Positions 24,168 through 32,757 of a stretch of DNA of 64,000 nt are shown here, in pieces. This stretch comes from Saprospirales bacterium. Its GTDB lineage: Bacteria; Bacteroidota; Bacteroidia; Chitinophagales; Saprospiraceae. The notes under the pieces were generated by a model, which saw nothing but the letters and a program-made list of their open reading frames with translations, did no database searches and was not told the DNA's origin. The stretch covers positions 19,886 to 83,885 of the forward strand of contig PAAY01000039.1 in the NCBI GenBank assembly GCA_002698985.1, read 5' to 3'. Both the position numbers and the translations under genes were made by a program. How positions within the stretch are numbered: position 1 is the stretch's first letter; each line of letters begins with the position of its first letter.

Positions 24168-26705
24168 ATGTTCAAGCGAATCCTTCCCCTTTTGCTTTGC
24201 ATCAGCTTTGCAATGGCCCTGAACGCACAGGACCGCCTTTTATCACCCAATGAATTTTTGCCCCACAAGGTGGGTGAGCAGTTTACCGAACACGCTGCAC
24301 TGGTGGACTACTACCGCCACGTTGCTGCCCACAGCAACCGCATCATCTTGCAGGAATTTGGACGCACCAACGAGGAGCGTCCGCAAATACTGGCCATCGT
24401 CAGCAGCCCGCAAAACCTGGAGCGCATCGAGGAAATCCGCCTCGACAACCTGCGCCGCGCGGGCCTTGCCGAAGGTGAGCCCAGCGACGCCCCACCTGTA
24501 GGCATCGTGTGGCTTGGATTCAGCGTACATGGTAACGAAGCCGCAGGCTCGGAAGCCAGCATGGAGGTCATTTACGAACTGGCCAACCCCGCCAACGGCG
24601 AAACCGGCAAGTGGCTGGAAAACACCGTGGTGCTCATCGAGCCCAGCGTCAACCCCGATGGCTACAGCCGCTATACTTCCTGGTACCGGCAGGCCAGCCC
24701 CGCCCTGCCCGACCCCAACCCCGTGGCACGCGAACACAACGAACCCTGGCCCGGCGGCCGGGTCAACCACTACCTCTACGACCTGAACAGGGACTGGGCC
24801 TGGTGCACCCAGGTGGAGAGCCAGAACCGCATCGCCGTTTACAACGACTGGCTGCCGCATGTTGTAGCGGATTTGCACGAGCAGGGTTACACAGAGCCTT
24901 ATTACTTCGCGCCTGCGGCGCAACCCTACCACACCTACCTGACGGACTGGCAATCAAAATTCCAGGACATCATCGGCCGCAACCACGCCCGTTATTTCGA
25001 CGCCAACGGCTGGCTTTATTTTACGAAGGAAGTCTTCGACCTCTTCTACCCCAGCTACGGCGACACCTACCCCAGCTTCAACGGAGCCATCGGCATGACC
25101 TATGAGCAGGGCGGTCACTCACGTGCCGGCCGCGCCATCCAACTGCCCAACGGCGACACCCTCACACTGGCCGACCGCGTGGCGCACCACAAAACCACCG
25201 CCCTGTCCACCGTGGAAGTCACTTCGATGAATGCTGCCGATGTAGTAAAGAATTTTGAAGAGCATTACAATTCTTCGCAAAACAACCCGCCGGGTCCGTA
25301 CAAATCGTTCATCGTAAAAGCCAACAACGAACCCCACAAACTGAAGCAGTTCACCGAATTGCTGGACCGCCACAAAATCCGTTACGGCACAGCCGGGAAG
25401 AAGATCAGCGGCGTGGCCGGCTACAGCTACCTCACCGGCACCGATACCAAAACCGACGTTGCCGAAGGAGACCTGGTGATCAGTGCCTACCAGCCCAAAG
25501 GCATTTTTGCCCAGGTGCTGCTGGAGCCGGAATCACCGCTGGTGGACTCACTCACCTACGACATCACCGCATGGTCGCTGCTGCACGCCTATGGCTTCGA
25601 CGCCATTGCGACGAAACAAAGAATAGACCCGCAGGGAAGCTTTGCCGTGGAGATGCCCAAAATGGAACAACGCCGCAAGCAGCCCTATGCCTACCTGGTA
25701 CCCTGGAACAGCACCAACTGCGCCGCCTTTTTGGCCGAATGCCTGAAACAGGATATCATGGTGCGCTACGCCGAGCAAGCTTTCGAACTGGATAATCGCA
25801 AATGGCCGGCAGGCACCCTCGTCATCACCCGTGCCGACAACCGAAAACACGAGGATTTTCACGGCGCCGTGGCCGCTGCCGCACAGAAGTTGCAGCAGGA
25901 AGTGGTGCCGGCATACACCGGCTTCGTGGATGCAGGCAAGGACTTTGGTTCCGAAAATGTGAAGCTGATCGGAAAACCGAAAGTGCTGGTCATTGCCGGT
26001 GAAGGAACCTTCAACAACGAGTTTGGTCAGCTGTGGTTTTTCTTCGATAAAGAAATCGCCTACCCGGCCACCTACGTTGACATCGATGACTTCCGCAGCG
26101 TCAACCTCGACGATTTCAACACCCTCATCCTGCCCGAGGGCTTCTACCGACTCGACAATGGGGTGATGGACAAGGTGAACAACTGGGTCAGCGCCGGCGG
26201 TAAGCTCATTGCCATCGGCTACGCCAACAGGCTGCTGGCCGACAAAGAGGGCTTTGCCCTGAAGCGCTTTGCCAGCGATGCCGACAAGAGCGCCGCCGAA
26301 AAGGCCGAAGAAGAGGAAGCCCTGCAGCAACGCACCGCCCGCTACATGGACCGGGTGCGCAGTTCCGTTTCCAACAACATGCCCGGCGCCGTGGTGGAAG
26401 TCACCATGGACAACTCGCACCCGCTGGCCTTTGGCTTTGGCGACAAGTACTTCTCCCTCAAAACCAACAGCCTGCGCTACGACCTGCTGAAAAACGCCTG
26501 GAACGTGGGCTACCTGGCCGAGGATTACAAATCCCACGGCTTCATCGGCTACAAGCTGAAAAAGTCGCTGAAGAATTCCGCCGCCTTTGCCGTACAGCAA
26601 AAAGGCCGCGGCAAAGTGATCTACCTCATCGACAACCCACTGTTCCGCTCTTTCTGGGAGCAGGGAAAGTTGCTCTTTAGCAATGCAGTGTTTTTGGTGG
26701 AATGA
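24168..26705 (+). CDS. Exported M14 family zinc carboxypeptidase
   Basis: An 845-aa exported peptidase. I start at ATG 24168, where MFKRILPLLLCISFAMALNAQ is a signal peptide; the open frame upstream is repeat DNA. The M14 domain covers residues about 30-370: first zinc ligands in FSVHGNEAAGSEASME (HxxE), LIEPSVNPDGYSRY, YDLNRDWAW, the third ligand in VADLHEQG, and the catalytic Glu in GMTYEQGGHSRAG. The remaining 470 residues include an alpha/beta domain (VLVIAGEGTFNNEFGQLWFFF, LILPEGFYRL) like a glutamine-amidotransferase fold, common in large Bacteroidota M14 proteins. It presumably degrades external peptides. No T9SS tail is visible. Confidence 0.85.
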   Translation: MFKRILPLLLCISFAMALNAQDRLLSPNEFLPHKVGEQFTEHAALVDYYRHVAAHSNRIILQEFGRTNEERPQILAIVSSPQNLERIEEIRLDNLRRAGLAEGEPSDAPPVGIVWLGFSVHGNEAAGSEASMEVIYELANPANGETGKWLENTVVLIEPSVNPDGYSRYTSWYRQASPALPDPNPVAREHNEPWPGGRVNHYLYDLNRDWAWCTQVESQNRIAVYNDWLPHVVADLHEQGYTEPYYFAPAAQPYHTYLTDWQSKFQDIIGRNHARYFDANGWLYFTKEVFDLFYPSYGDTYPSFNGAIGMTYEQGGHSRAGRAIQLPNGDTLTLADRVAHHKTTALSTVEVTSMNAADVVKNFEEHYNSSQNNPPGPYKSFIVKANNEPHKLKQFTELLDRHKIRYGTAGKKISGVAGYSYLTGTDTKTDVAEGDLVISAYQPKGIFAQVLLEPESPLVDSLTYDITAWSLLHAYGFDAIATKQRIDPQGSFAVEMPKMEQRRKQPYAYLVPWNSTNCAAFLAECLKQDIMVRYAEQAFELDNRKWPAGTLVITRADNRKHEDFHGAVAAAAQKLQQEVVPAYTGFVDAGKDFGSENVKLIGKPKVLVIAGEGTFNNEFGQLWFFFDKEIAYPATYVDIDDFRSVNLDDFNTLILPEGFYRLDNGVMDKVNNWVSAGGKLIAIGYANRLLADKEGFALKRFASDADKSAAEKAEEEEALQQRTARYMDRVRSSVSNNMPGAVVEVTMDNSHPLAFGFGDKYFSLKTNSLRYDLLKNAWNVGYLAEDYKSHGFIGYKLKKSLKNSAAFAVQQKGRGKVIYLIDNPLFRSFWEQGKLLFSNAVFLVE

Positions 26706-27023
26706 GGAAGTGAAGAACTGAGGAACTGAGTGCCCTCATTCGTTTAGAGGGGTTGAGAGAGGTTTAGAGAAGTTGAGAGGGGTTAAGCTCTGTCGCCCAT
26801 ATACCTCTCTAACCCAATACTTTAGAACGAACTCAACTCCTATTGACCAGCGGAACTTGCGCCAATTTCAATAGAAAAAGACTTTTTGCCCCGATGCCGA
26901 TCCCGATCCCGAAGGATTTCGGGATTCGGGATATCGGCACGGGGGACTCAGGAACTAAAGAACTGAATTTGCCCTGCTCGATTCCTCAAATCCTCGATTC
27001 TTCAATTCCTCAATTAAAGAATC
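26706..27023. other. Intergenic stretch without gene
   Basis: Apart from composite repeat A and a short run of CTCGATTCCTCAAATCCTCGATTCTTCAATTCC (26978-27010) I see no coding frame, tRNA or terminator here. Confidence 0.6.
26733..26949 (+). repeat. Composite repeat, copy A
   Basis: Begins with CATTCGTTTAGAGGGGTT and further GAG-type units up to GTCGCCC, then a diverged middle, and ends with a 68-base palindrome-rich block (26882-26949: CTTTTTGCCCCGATGCCG...GGGGGACTC). The block is identical, inverted, at 36663-36596. See copy B. Confidence 0.75.
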
Positions 27024-27704
27024 ATGCGTATCAGCCTATTCATTTTTATCGTCGCAATGGCAGCCTGTGCAGGGGAGACAAAGGCCCCGGAGGCTCCAAA
27101 AACTGCAGCTCCGGTGGCTGAAGCCACCCCAGCCGTTGACAGCATCGACTACGACAGCTCTGAATGGACAGAGCTGATCAGGCTGGATTCCACCTTTGTG
27201 CTGGATATTCGCTACGCAACGACGAACAACTTCACCGGTGAGCAGATTTACGACTGCGGGCGCTGTTTCCTTCGGAAAAAAGCAGCGGAGAAACTGTTGG
27301 CCATTCAACGGGAACTGCGGGAAAAAGGCCTCGGCCTCAAGCTCTTCGATTGCTACCGGCCCCGGCCTTACCAGTGGAAGCTCTGGGAAAAGGTGCCAAA
27401 CCCAGCTTACGTTGCCGATCCCCGCAAAGGCTCCATGCACAACCGGGGTGCCGCCGTTGACCTCACCCTGGTGGACAGCCTCGGCCACGAACTGCCCATG
27501 GGCACCGGCTACGATTTCTTCGGGCCCGAAGCCCACCACAGCTACACTGCCCTGCCCGACTCCATCCTCGCCAACCGCCGGCTCCTGCTCCAAACCATGG
27601 AAGGCCACGGCTTCAAACACATCCGCACCGAATGGTGGCATTACTCGCTACGCAATGACCTGTCACCGCTGGATGATTGGGTGTGGGGGTGTAATACCTT
27701 TTGA
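27024..27704 (+). CDS. D-alanyl-D-alanine dipeptidase lipoprotein (VanX / DdpX type)
   Basis: A 226-aa exported M15D metallopeptidase. The signal peptide MRISLFIFIVAMAAC has a lipobox (MAAC, Cys15). The zinc site is complete: SMHNRGAAVDLTL (His and Asp ligands) and the catalytic Glu with the last His in TEWWHY. FDCYRPRPYQWKLW is the substrate Arg region. The enzyme splits D-Ala-D-Ala; chromosomal homologues outside van clusters usually recycle cell-wall dipeptide rather than give vancomycin resistance. No vanH/vanA or van regulators are nearby, so a resistance role is unlikely. Confidence 0.88.
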   Translation: MRISLFIFIVAMAACAGETKAPEAPKTAAPVAEATPAVDSIDYDSSEWTELIRLDSTFVLDIRYATTNNFTGEQIYDCGRCFLRKKAAEKLLAIQRELREKGLGLKLFDCYRPRPYQWKLWEKVPNPAYVADPRKGSMHNRGAAVDLTLVDSLGHELPMGTGYDFFGPEAHHSYTALPDSILANRRLLLQTMEGHGFKHIRTEWWHYSLRNDLSPLDDWVWGCNTF

Positions 27705-27943
27705 GCTTTTGATTAAAAAAGTACGTGAAGCATTTGCAAGGACAACTTTCCTGACCTACATTAGCTGGCAAGTTTTTCAACGACGCCTATTACATAGTAC
27801 ACAGAACCTGGGGAAGAAGAGAAGGCATTACCTGAAGAAGACATAGAATTGTAGAGTTTCCGGTGAAGAAATAGGTACTGTTGAGACAGACCAGGAAAAA
27901 GTGGTAGGTGTCAAAAAAAACATCCCTGAACAATTATCTCACT
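27705..27943. other. Intergenic stretch without recognisable gene
   Basis: No frame longer than about 40 codons with plausible composition is present. Short pieces such as FNDAYYIVHRTWGRRE in one plus frame could be a decayed gene, but I cannot name it. Confidence 0.4.
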
Positions 27944-29451
27944 ATGAAAAAAGCACTTTTCCCCATCGCGCTGGTATTCACTGCGCTTTCATTATTTGCC
28001 CAAAAAGAAGACAATGTGTGGTTGTTTGGTGGAATCAATGCACCGGACAGCATCGACGCCACCACCGTATTTGACTTCAGCGGTGGGGGGCGCCGGCCAT
28101 ATTTACTGTTGATGAATTCATTGGCTTTTACCAGTGCAGTTCCACCATTTCTGACAAGGATGGCAACTTGCAGCTCTATTCCAATGGGGTGAATATTTAT
28201 GACGATCAGCACGAAATCATTGGCAACGGGGATGAGTTTGCGCCCTCCGACATCTATCCAGCCGGATACGACATGCCTCAGGGAGCGATATTTTTCCCTT
28301 TCCCCGGGGCAGCCAACAAATACCTGTATTTGCATGGCGAACACGCCTATTACTATGCCGATGATTATTATTTCGTAGATGGTTGCAGCCCGCTGACCTG
28401 GTCCGTAATCGAAAAGGTGGCGGGAGAATGGGAGGTAACCGCAAAACAAACGGTGCTTTCACAAGACACCTTGCACGGCGGAAAATTCACCGGGGTGCTG
28501 CACGGAAACGGCAGGGACTGGTGGCTGATCGTACCACCGGCATTTGGCAGCAACGAATTCCGCAAATACCTGATTGACCCCAATGGCATTCAGCTCCACG
28601 ACCTGCAGCCCATTGGCGAAGATTTCTATCCCGGCATGGGGCAGGTGGCCATGTCACCTGACGGCAATTGGCTGGCTTATTACACATGGATCGAGTTTGA
28701 CCCATTGATTTCGGGTATTGCCATCGATCTGTACCGATTCGATCGTTGTACGGGGCAATTGAGCGATCCGCTCCGGATTTTTTACGACGATGATTATGGA
28801 ACCGGTGGAGTGGCATTTTCGAAGAGCTCCCGCTTCCTCTACGTTTCGCATCCGTTGTTCATTTATCAGTTCGACCTGTGGGCAAACGACATTGCCGCCT
28901 CCCGCACCACGGTGGCCGAATGGGACGGCTTCGTGGATGCTCAAGGCAATCCCCTCTTTTTCGAACTGCTGAAAACCGCACCAGACGGCCGCATTTACAT
29001 TACTACTTTCAGCGGGCAGCCCCCCTCGCGCTACATGGGGGTCATCGAACAACCCGACTCTTTGGGTCTGGCCTGTGATGTGCAACAACACAGCCTGTAC
29101 CTGCCCACGAACAACTACCGAACTGTGCCCAACCAGCCCTTCGGTTTTGGACTGGGAGCCATTGCCGGCAGTCCCTGCGATACGGTGGTGACAGCCGTTG
29201 CGGAGAGAATAGCACGCACTGCATCCCTCTATCCCAACCCCACCACCTCCCTCCTCCAGGTGGACTTTCCCGCAGCCACCAGCGGCACCCTGCGGCTGCT
29301 CAGCATCTCCGGTGTGGAGCTGCGGCAGTGGAAGGTCAACGGCAGCCGCCAGGCCACGCTGTATTTAGATGAGCTACCGGCAGGCATTTACCTGCTGCAA
29401 GTGCCCTTAGCCGATGGCAGAACAGAGGTGCACAAGGTGGGGATCTGGTGA
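27944..29451 (+). pseudogene. T9SS-secreted surface protein, frameshifted at a G6 run
   Basis: The 5' frame starts at ATG 27944 with signal peptide MKKALFPIALVFTALSLFAQ and reads NVWLFGG to FDFSGGG, then goes out of frame near 28085-28090 (GGGGGG). The continuation PAIFTVDEFIGFYQCSSTIS, DKDGNLQLYSNGVNIYD is in the frame one base back and stays open to 29451. One extra G restores a single 502-codon-scale protein. The body resembles the WD40-like secreted proteins of Bacteroidota (FSKSSRFLYVSHP, APDGRIYI), and the last 75 residues are a T9SS type A sorting domain (SLYPNPTTSLLQVDF...LPAGIYLLQVPLADGR). It could be a sequencing indel, a true null allele, or slippage-based phase variation. Confidence 0.75.
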
Positions 29452-29582
29452 GAATTTGGTTAAGAGGGGGTTGAGAAGAGTTGAGAGAAGTTTAGAGGGG
29501 GTGCAATGGTACTGGACGGTTCAATTCAGTGAGCTACTTTCCCAGATACGGTGGGCTTTCTTCCGAATCCTCCCCACCTTGT

Positions 29583-29590
29583 TAAATTTG
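29583..29590 (+). promoter_or_regulatory. -7 promoter element TAAATTTG of the HD-PycTM gene
   Basis: Exact TAnnTTTG followed by CGGC; transcript start expected near 29595, about 20 bases before the ATG at 29616. Confidence 0.5.
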
Positions 29591-29615
29591 CGGCTCATTT
29601 CTGTAAACTTGCCAC

Positions 29616-30836
29616 ATGAGCAGCACGGCTGAAGACATTTTGGACAGGGTATCAGGGCACCTGGAAGTGTTTTTCCGGAAGCGCATCGAGGATGCCTATG
29701 TTTTTCATGAATTCCAACATACACGGCAGGTGGTGGATGCGGTGGAAGAGCTTTGCAACCACGTGGGCATCGACGGCGAAAAGCGACTGTTGTTGAAAAT
29801 TGCCGCCTGGTTTCATGACGCCGGATATGACAAAGGACCGGAGGGGCATGAACAGCGCAGCGCAGCCTATGCCAGGGAGTTCATGCAAGGCAAGGGTTTT
29901 TCCGAAGGGGATATTGCATTTGTGGAGCGCTGCATTCTGGCCACCAATACCAACACCACCCCCACAGATGAATACGAGATGCTGCTGCGGGATGCGGACC
30001 TGAGCCACCTCGGCAAAGCCAATTATTGGGAGCGCTGCAGCCGCATCCGGCAGGAGCTGGCCCTGACCCGCAACAAGATCATGTCGGAAGCCGAGTGGGT
30101 GACCTTCGAAATCGATTTTCTGACACGCCACAGCTATTTTACCGAGGCGGCACGGCAACTGTATGGCGAGGGCAAAGCCCGGCACCTGCAACAGCTGTTC
30201 AAACACCGCCGAAGGGTAAGCCCCGAAGCTGCTCCTCCGGTTTTGCCGAAGGCGAAGAAGAAAAAGAAGAAAAAGCAAAACAAGGCCCTCGACGGCACCA
30301 AAGACCTGGATTTCAACCTGGGCAGGGGGGTGGAGACCATGTACCGCACCACCTACCGCACCCATGTCAACCTGAGCGCCATTGCCGACAACAAGGCCAA
30401 CATCATGCTGAGTATGAACGCCATCGTGCTTAGCATCGCCCTGCCGCAGCTGATGCCCCGTTTCGGCACCGACGCCCGCCTCATCATCCCCTCCTTGATG
30501 CTGCTGGCTACCTGCCTGACGGCTATCATACTGGCCACGCTGGCCACCAAACCCAAAATTACCGAAGGACGTTTCACCCGGGATGACATCGAGAAGCGCA
30601 GTGCCAACCTGCTTTTCTTCGGCAACTTTTACAAAATGAAACTGGATGATTTCCATTGGGGAATGATGGAAATGATACGGGACAAGGACTTCCTGTACAG
30701 CTCCATGACGAAGGATATTTACTTTCTGGGAGTGGTGCTGGCCAAAAAGTTCCGCTTCCTGAGTTACTGTTATTCGGTGTTCATGTACGGAATGATCGCC
30801 ACCGTGCTGGCTTTCGCCGTTTCGTTTTTGATTTAA
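29616..30836 (+). CDS. HD domain fused to Pycsar-effector-like (PycTM/DUF5706) membrane domain
   Basis: A 406-aa protein. Residues 1-200 are an HD phosphohydrolase: His35, His67-Asp68 (WFHDAGYDKG), His78 and Asp126 (RDADLSHLG) make up the metal set. A Lys-rich linker (about 212-225, AKKKKKKKQNK) leads to the C-terminal domain with MYRTTYRTHVNLSAIADNKA, NIMLSMNAIVLSI, two hydrophobic pairs (265-315 and 380-405) and KITEGRFTRDDIEKRSANLLFFGN. This is the family now called Pycsar system effector domain, which in known Pycsar operons responds to cCMP or cUMP and damages the membrane. No nucleotidyl cyclase is adjacent. The HD part might degrade a cyclic nucleotide; the function of the fusion is not established. 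Confidence 0.75.
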   Translation: MSSTAEDILDRVSGHLEVFFRKRIEDAYVFHEFQHTRQVVDAVEELCNHVGIDGEKRLLLKIAAWFHDAGYDKGPEGHEQRSAAYAREFMQGKGFSEGDIAFVERCILATNTNTTPTDEYEMLLRDADLSHLGKANYWERCSRIRQELALTRNKIMSEAEWVTFEIDFLTRHSYFTEAARQLYGEGKARHLQQLFKHRRRVSPEAAPPVLPKAKKKKKKKQNKALDGTKDLDFNLGRGVETMYRTTYRTHVNLSAIADNKANIMLSMNAIVLSIALPQLMPRFGTDARLIIPSLMLLATCLTAIILATLATKPKITEGRFTRDDIEKRSANLLFFGNFYKMKLDDFHWGMMEMIRDKDFLYSSMTKDIYFLGVVLAKKFRFLSYCYSVFMYGMIATVLAFAVSFLI

Positions 30837-31356
30837 TGTTGAGAAAGGTTGAGAGGGGTTTGCGACGATGCGCTCTAAACCATATAAACCAGGGATGAGG
30901 GATGCCCCGAAAGCTTTCGGGGGAGGGATGAAAGCGCTAGCGCCTCCAAACTCTACACTATACACCCTACACTCTAAACTCTTTTAACCGCAGAGTTGCA
31001 CAGAGTTTTAACACAGAGTTTTAACACAGAGTTTCGCGGAGCTAGAAACTCCAAACTCTACACCCTAAACTTTTTAACCACAGAGTTGAACGGAGTTATT
31101 TCACGGAGTTGCACGGAGTTTTGACACAGAGTTTCGCGGAGCTAGAAACTCCAAACTCTACACTCTAAACCCTACACCCTAAACTTTTTAACCGCAGAGT
31201 TGAACTGAGTTTTGACACGGAGTTCCACGGAGATGAAAGAGCTAGCGCACACAAACTGACAACTGGCAACTAACATCCTCTATAATCCTCTATAATCCTC
31301 TATAATCCTCCATAATCCTCCATCCCCGATGAATATCGGGGCCATAATCCTCACAA
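30837..31356. repeat. Intergenic repeat island (GAG, CACAGAG, TATAATCC modules)
   Basis: No gene. Modules in order: GTTGAGAGGGG units (30838-30860); AGGGATGAGGGATG and the 18-bp perfect palindrome CCCCGAAAGCTTTCGGGG (30905-30922); GATGAAAGCGCTAGCGCC; three degenerate copies, starting near 30987, 31075 and 31187, of a unit AACCGCAGAGTTGCACAGAG...CGCGGAGCTAGAAACTCC...CTACACCCTAAAC; CAACTGGCAAC; five copies of CTCTATAATC-type decamers (31273-31319); and palindrome CCCCGATgaatATCGGGG (31324-31341). The island ends 15 bases before tgt. Confidence 0.75.
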
Positions 31357-32487
31357 ATGAAATTCACCCTGCAACATACGGATCCCGGCTCGGCAGCCAG
31401 GGCGGGATTGATTGAGACAGATCACGGTCCCATCGAGACGCCGATTTTTATGCCCGTCGGAACTGTGGGTGCGGTACGGGCCATCCACCAGCACGAGTTG
31501 GCTGACCACATCGAGGCGCAGATCATCCTGGCCAATACCTACCACCTGTACCTGCGCCCCGGCACGGAGGTGCTGAAAACGGTGGGGGGTGTTCACAAAT
31601 TCATCGGCTGGGAGCGCCCCATGCTGACCGACAGCGGCGGCTTTCAGGTGTACTCCCTCAGCGATCAGCGGAAGATCAAAGAGGAAGGGGTGGTGTTCAA
31701 ATCGCACCTGGACGGGTCGAAGCACCTCTTTACACCGGAAAACGTGATGGACATCCAGCGGGCCATCGGGGCCGACATCATCATGGCCTTTGACGAGTGT
31801 ACGCCCTACCCCTGTGAGTACAACTATGCGAAGAAGTCCATGGAGATGACCCACCGCTGGCTGAAGCGCTGCTGCGACCGTTTCGACAGCACGGAAGGGC
31901 ACTACGGCTACAGCCAGACGCTTTTTCCCATTGTGCAGGGCAGTGTTTATGAAGATCTTCGCAAACAATCGGCGGAGGTGATCGCCAGCTTCGACCGGGA
32001 GGGCAACGCCATCGGCGGCCTGTCGGTGGGTGAACCGGAGCAGGCCATGTACGACATGACGGAGCTGGTCTGCGAAATTTTGCCGAAGGAAAAACCCCGC
32101 TACCTGATGGGCGTGGGCACCCCGATGAACATCCTGGAGTGCATTGCCCGCGGAGTAGATATGTTCGACTGTGTGCTGCCCACCCGCAATGCCCGCCACG
32201 GACTGCTCTACACCGCAGAAGGCATGATCAACATCAAAAACGAGAAGTGGAAGAACGACCACAGCCCCATCGATGAAAACAGCCCCAGCGCTACCAGCCG
32301 CCACCACTCAAAAGCCTACCTGCGCCACCTGCTCTACAGCAAGGAATACCTGGGCTATCAGCTGGCTTCGCTCCAAAACCTCAGCTTTTTCCTCTGGCTG
32401 GTTGGTGAGGCCCGCAAACACATCCAGGCCGGCGATTTCGCCGCATGGAAAAAGGAAATGGTGGAGAAGATGAGCAGGCGGCTGTGA
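31357..32487 (+). CDS. tgt: tRNA-guanine transglycosylase, zinc site lost
   Basis: A 376-aa enzyme that exchanges guanine 34 for preQ1 in tRNAs for Asp, Asn, His and Tyr (queuosine pathway). The active site is intact: general base Asp92 in TDSGGFQVYS, nucleophile Asp271 in DMFDCVLPTRNARHG, substrate loop GLSVGEPEQAM. The usual structural zinc site (Cys-x-Cys-x2-Cys and a His 31 residues after the first Cys) is replaced by Ser309, Ser311, Ser314 and Gln340 (DENSPSATSRHHSKAYLRHL, LASLQNLSFFLW). The fold must be stabilised in another way. No other queuosine gene is in the window. Confidence 0.93.
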   Translation: MKFTLQHTDPGSAARAGLIETDHGPIETPIFMPVGTVGAVRAIHQHELADHIEAQIILANTYHLYLRPGTEVLKTVGGVHKFIGWERPMLTDSGGFQVYSLSDQRKIKEEGVVFKSHLDGSKHLFTPENVMDIQRAIGADIIMAFDECTPYPCEYNYAKKSMEMTHRWLKRCCDRFDSTEGHYGYSQTLFPIVQGSVYEDLRKQSAEVIASFDREGNAIGGLSVGEPEQAMYDMTELVCEILPKEKPRYLMGVGTPMNILECIARGVDMFDCVLPTRNARHGLLYTAEGMINIKNEKWKNDHSPIDENSPSATSRHHSKAYLRHLLYSKEYLGYQLASLQNLSFFLWLVGEARKHIQAGDFAAWKKEMVEKMSRRL

Positions 32488-32500
32488 CGTAGTTGCCGTA

Positions 32501-32522
32501 ACGCCGAACTCCTGTTCGGCGT
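32501..32522. repeat. Hairpin ACGCCGAAC-tcct-GTTCGGCGT
   Basis: A 9-base perfect stem and 4-base loop, 14 bases after the tgt stop, with no T-run behind it. In style it matches the short dyad hairpins at 33901-33954 and 63878-63987. Confidence 0.5.
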
Positions 32523-32757
32523 CCGTCTGCCCGCCAAAGTCGGACAAGTCGCTGCTTGAGCAGGGGAAATTGTCAGAATCGCTGATTAAACGGATTATTG
32601 GATTTCGCTGATGTTCCAAAAAAAAACTCTCAAAAAAACCTCTCAAAAACCTTCAGAAAAACCTCCACTTGTCAACGTCTGGTAAACAGCCTCGCCGTTG
32701 CGACAGCGAGTTCGTTATTTTGGGGCCGGCTTAACCAACAGCAGTTTTTCGATTCGA

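Noticed and set aside
27024..27704. Vancomycin resistance determinant
   Set aside because: VanX-type peptidase alone, with no vanH, vanA or two-component regulators; more likely cell-wall recycling.
29616..30836. Complete Pycsar defence operon
   Set aside because: No uridylate or cytidylate cyclase lies next to the gene; neighbours are a secreted protein and tgt.
30987..31230. CRISPR-like or CDS interpretation of the CACAGAG island
   Set aside because: Copies are degenerate, not separated by unique spacers of equal size, and all frames have stops.
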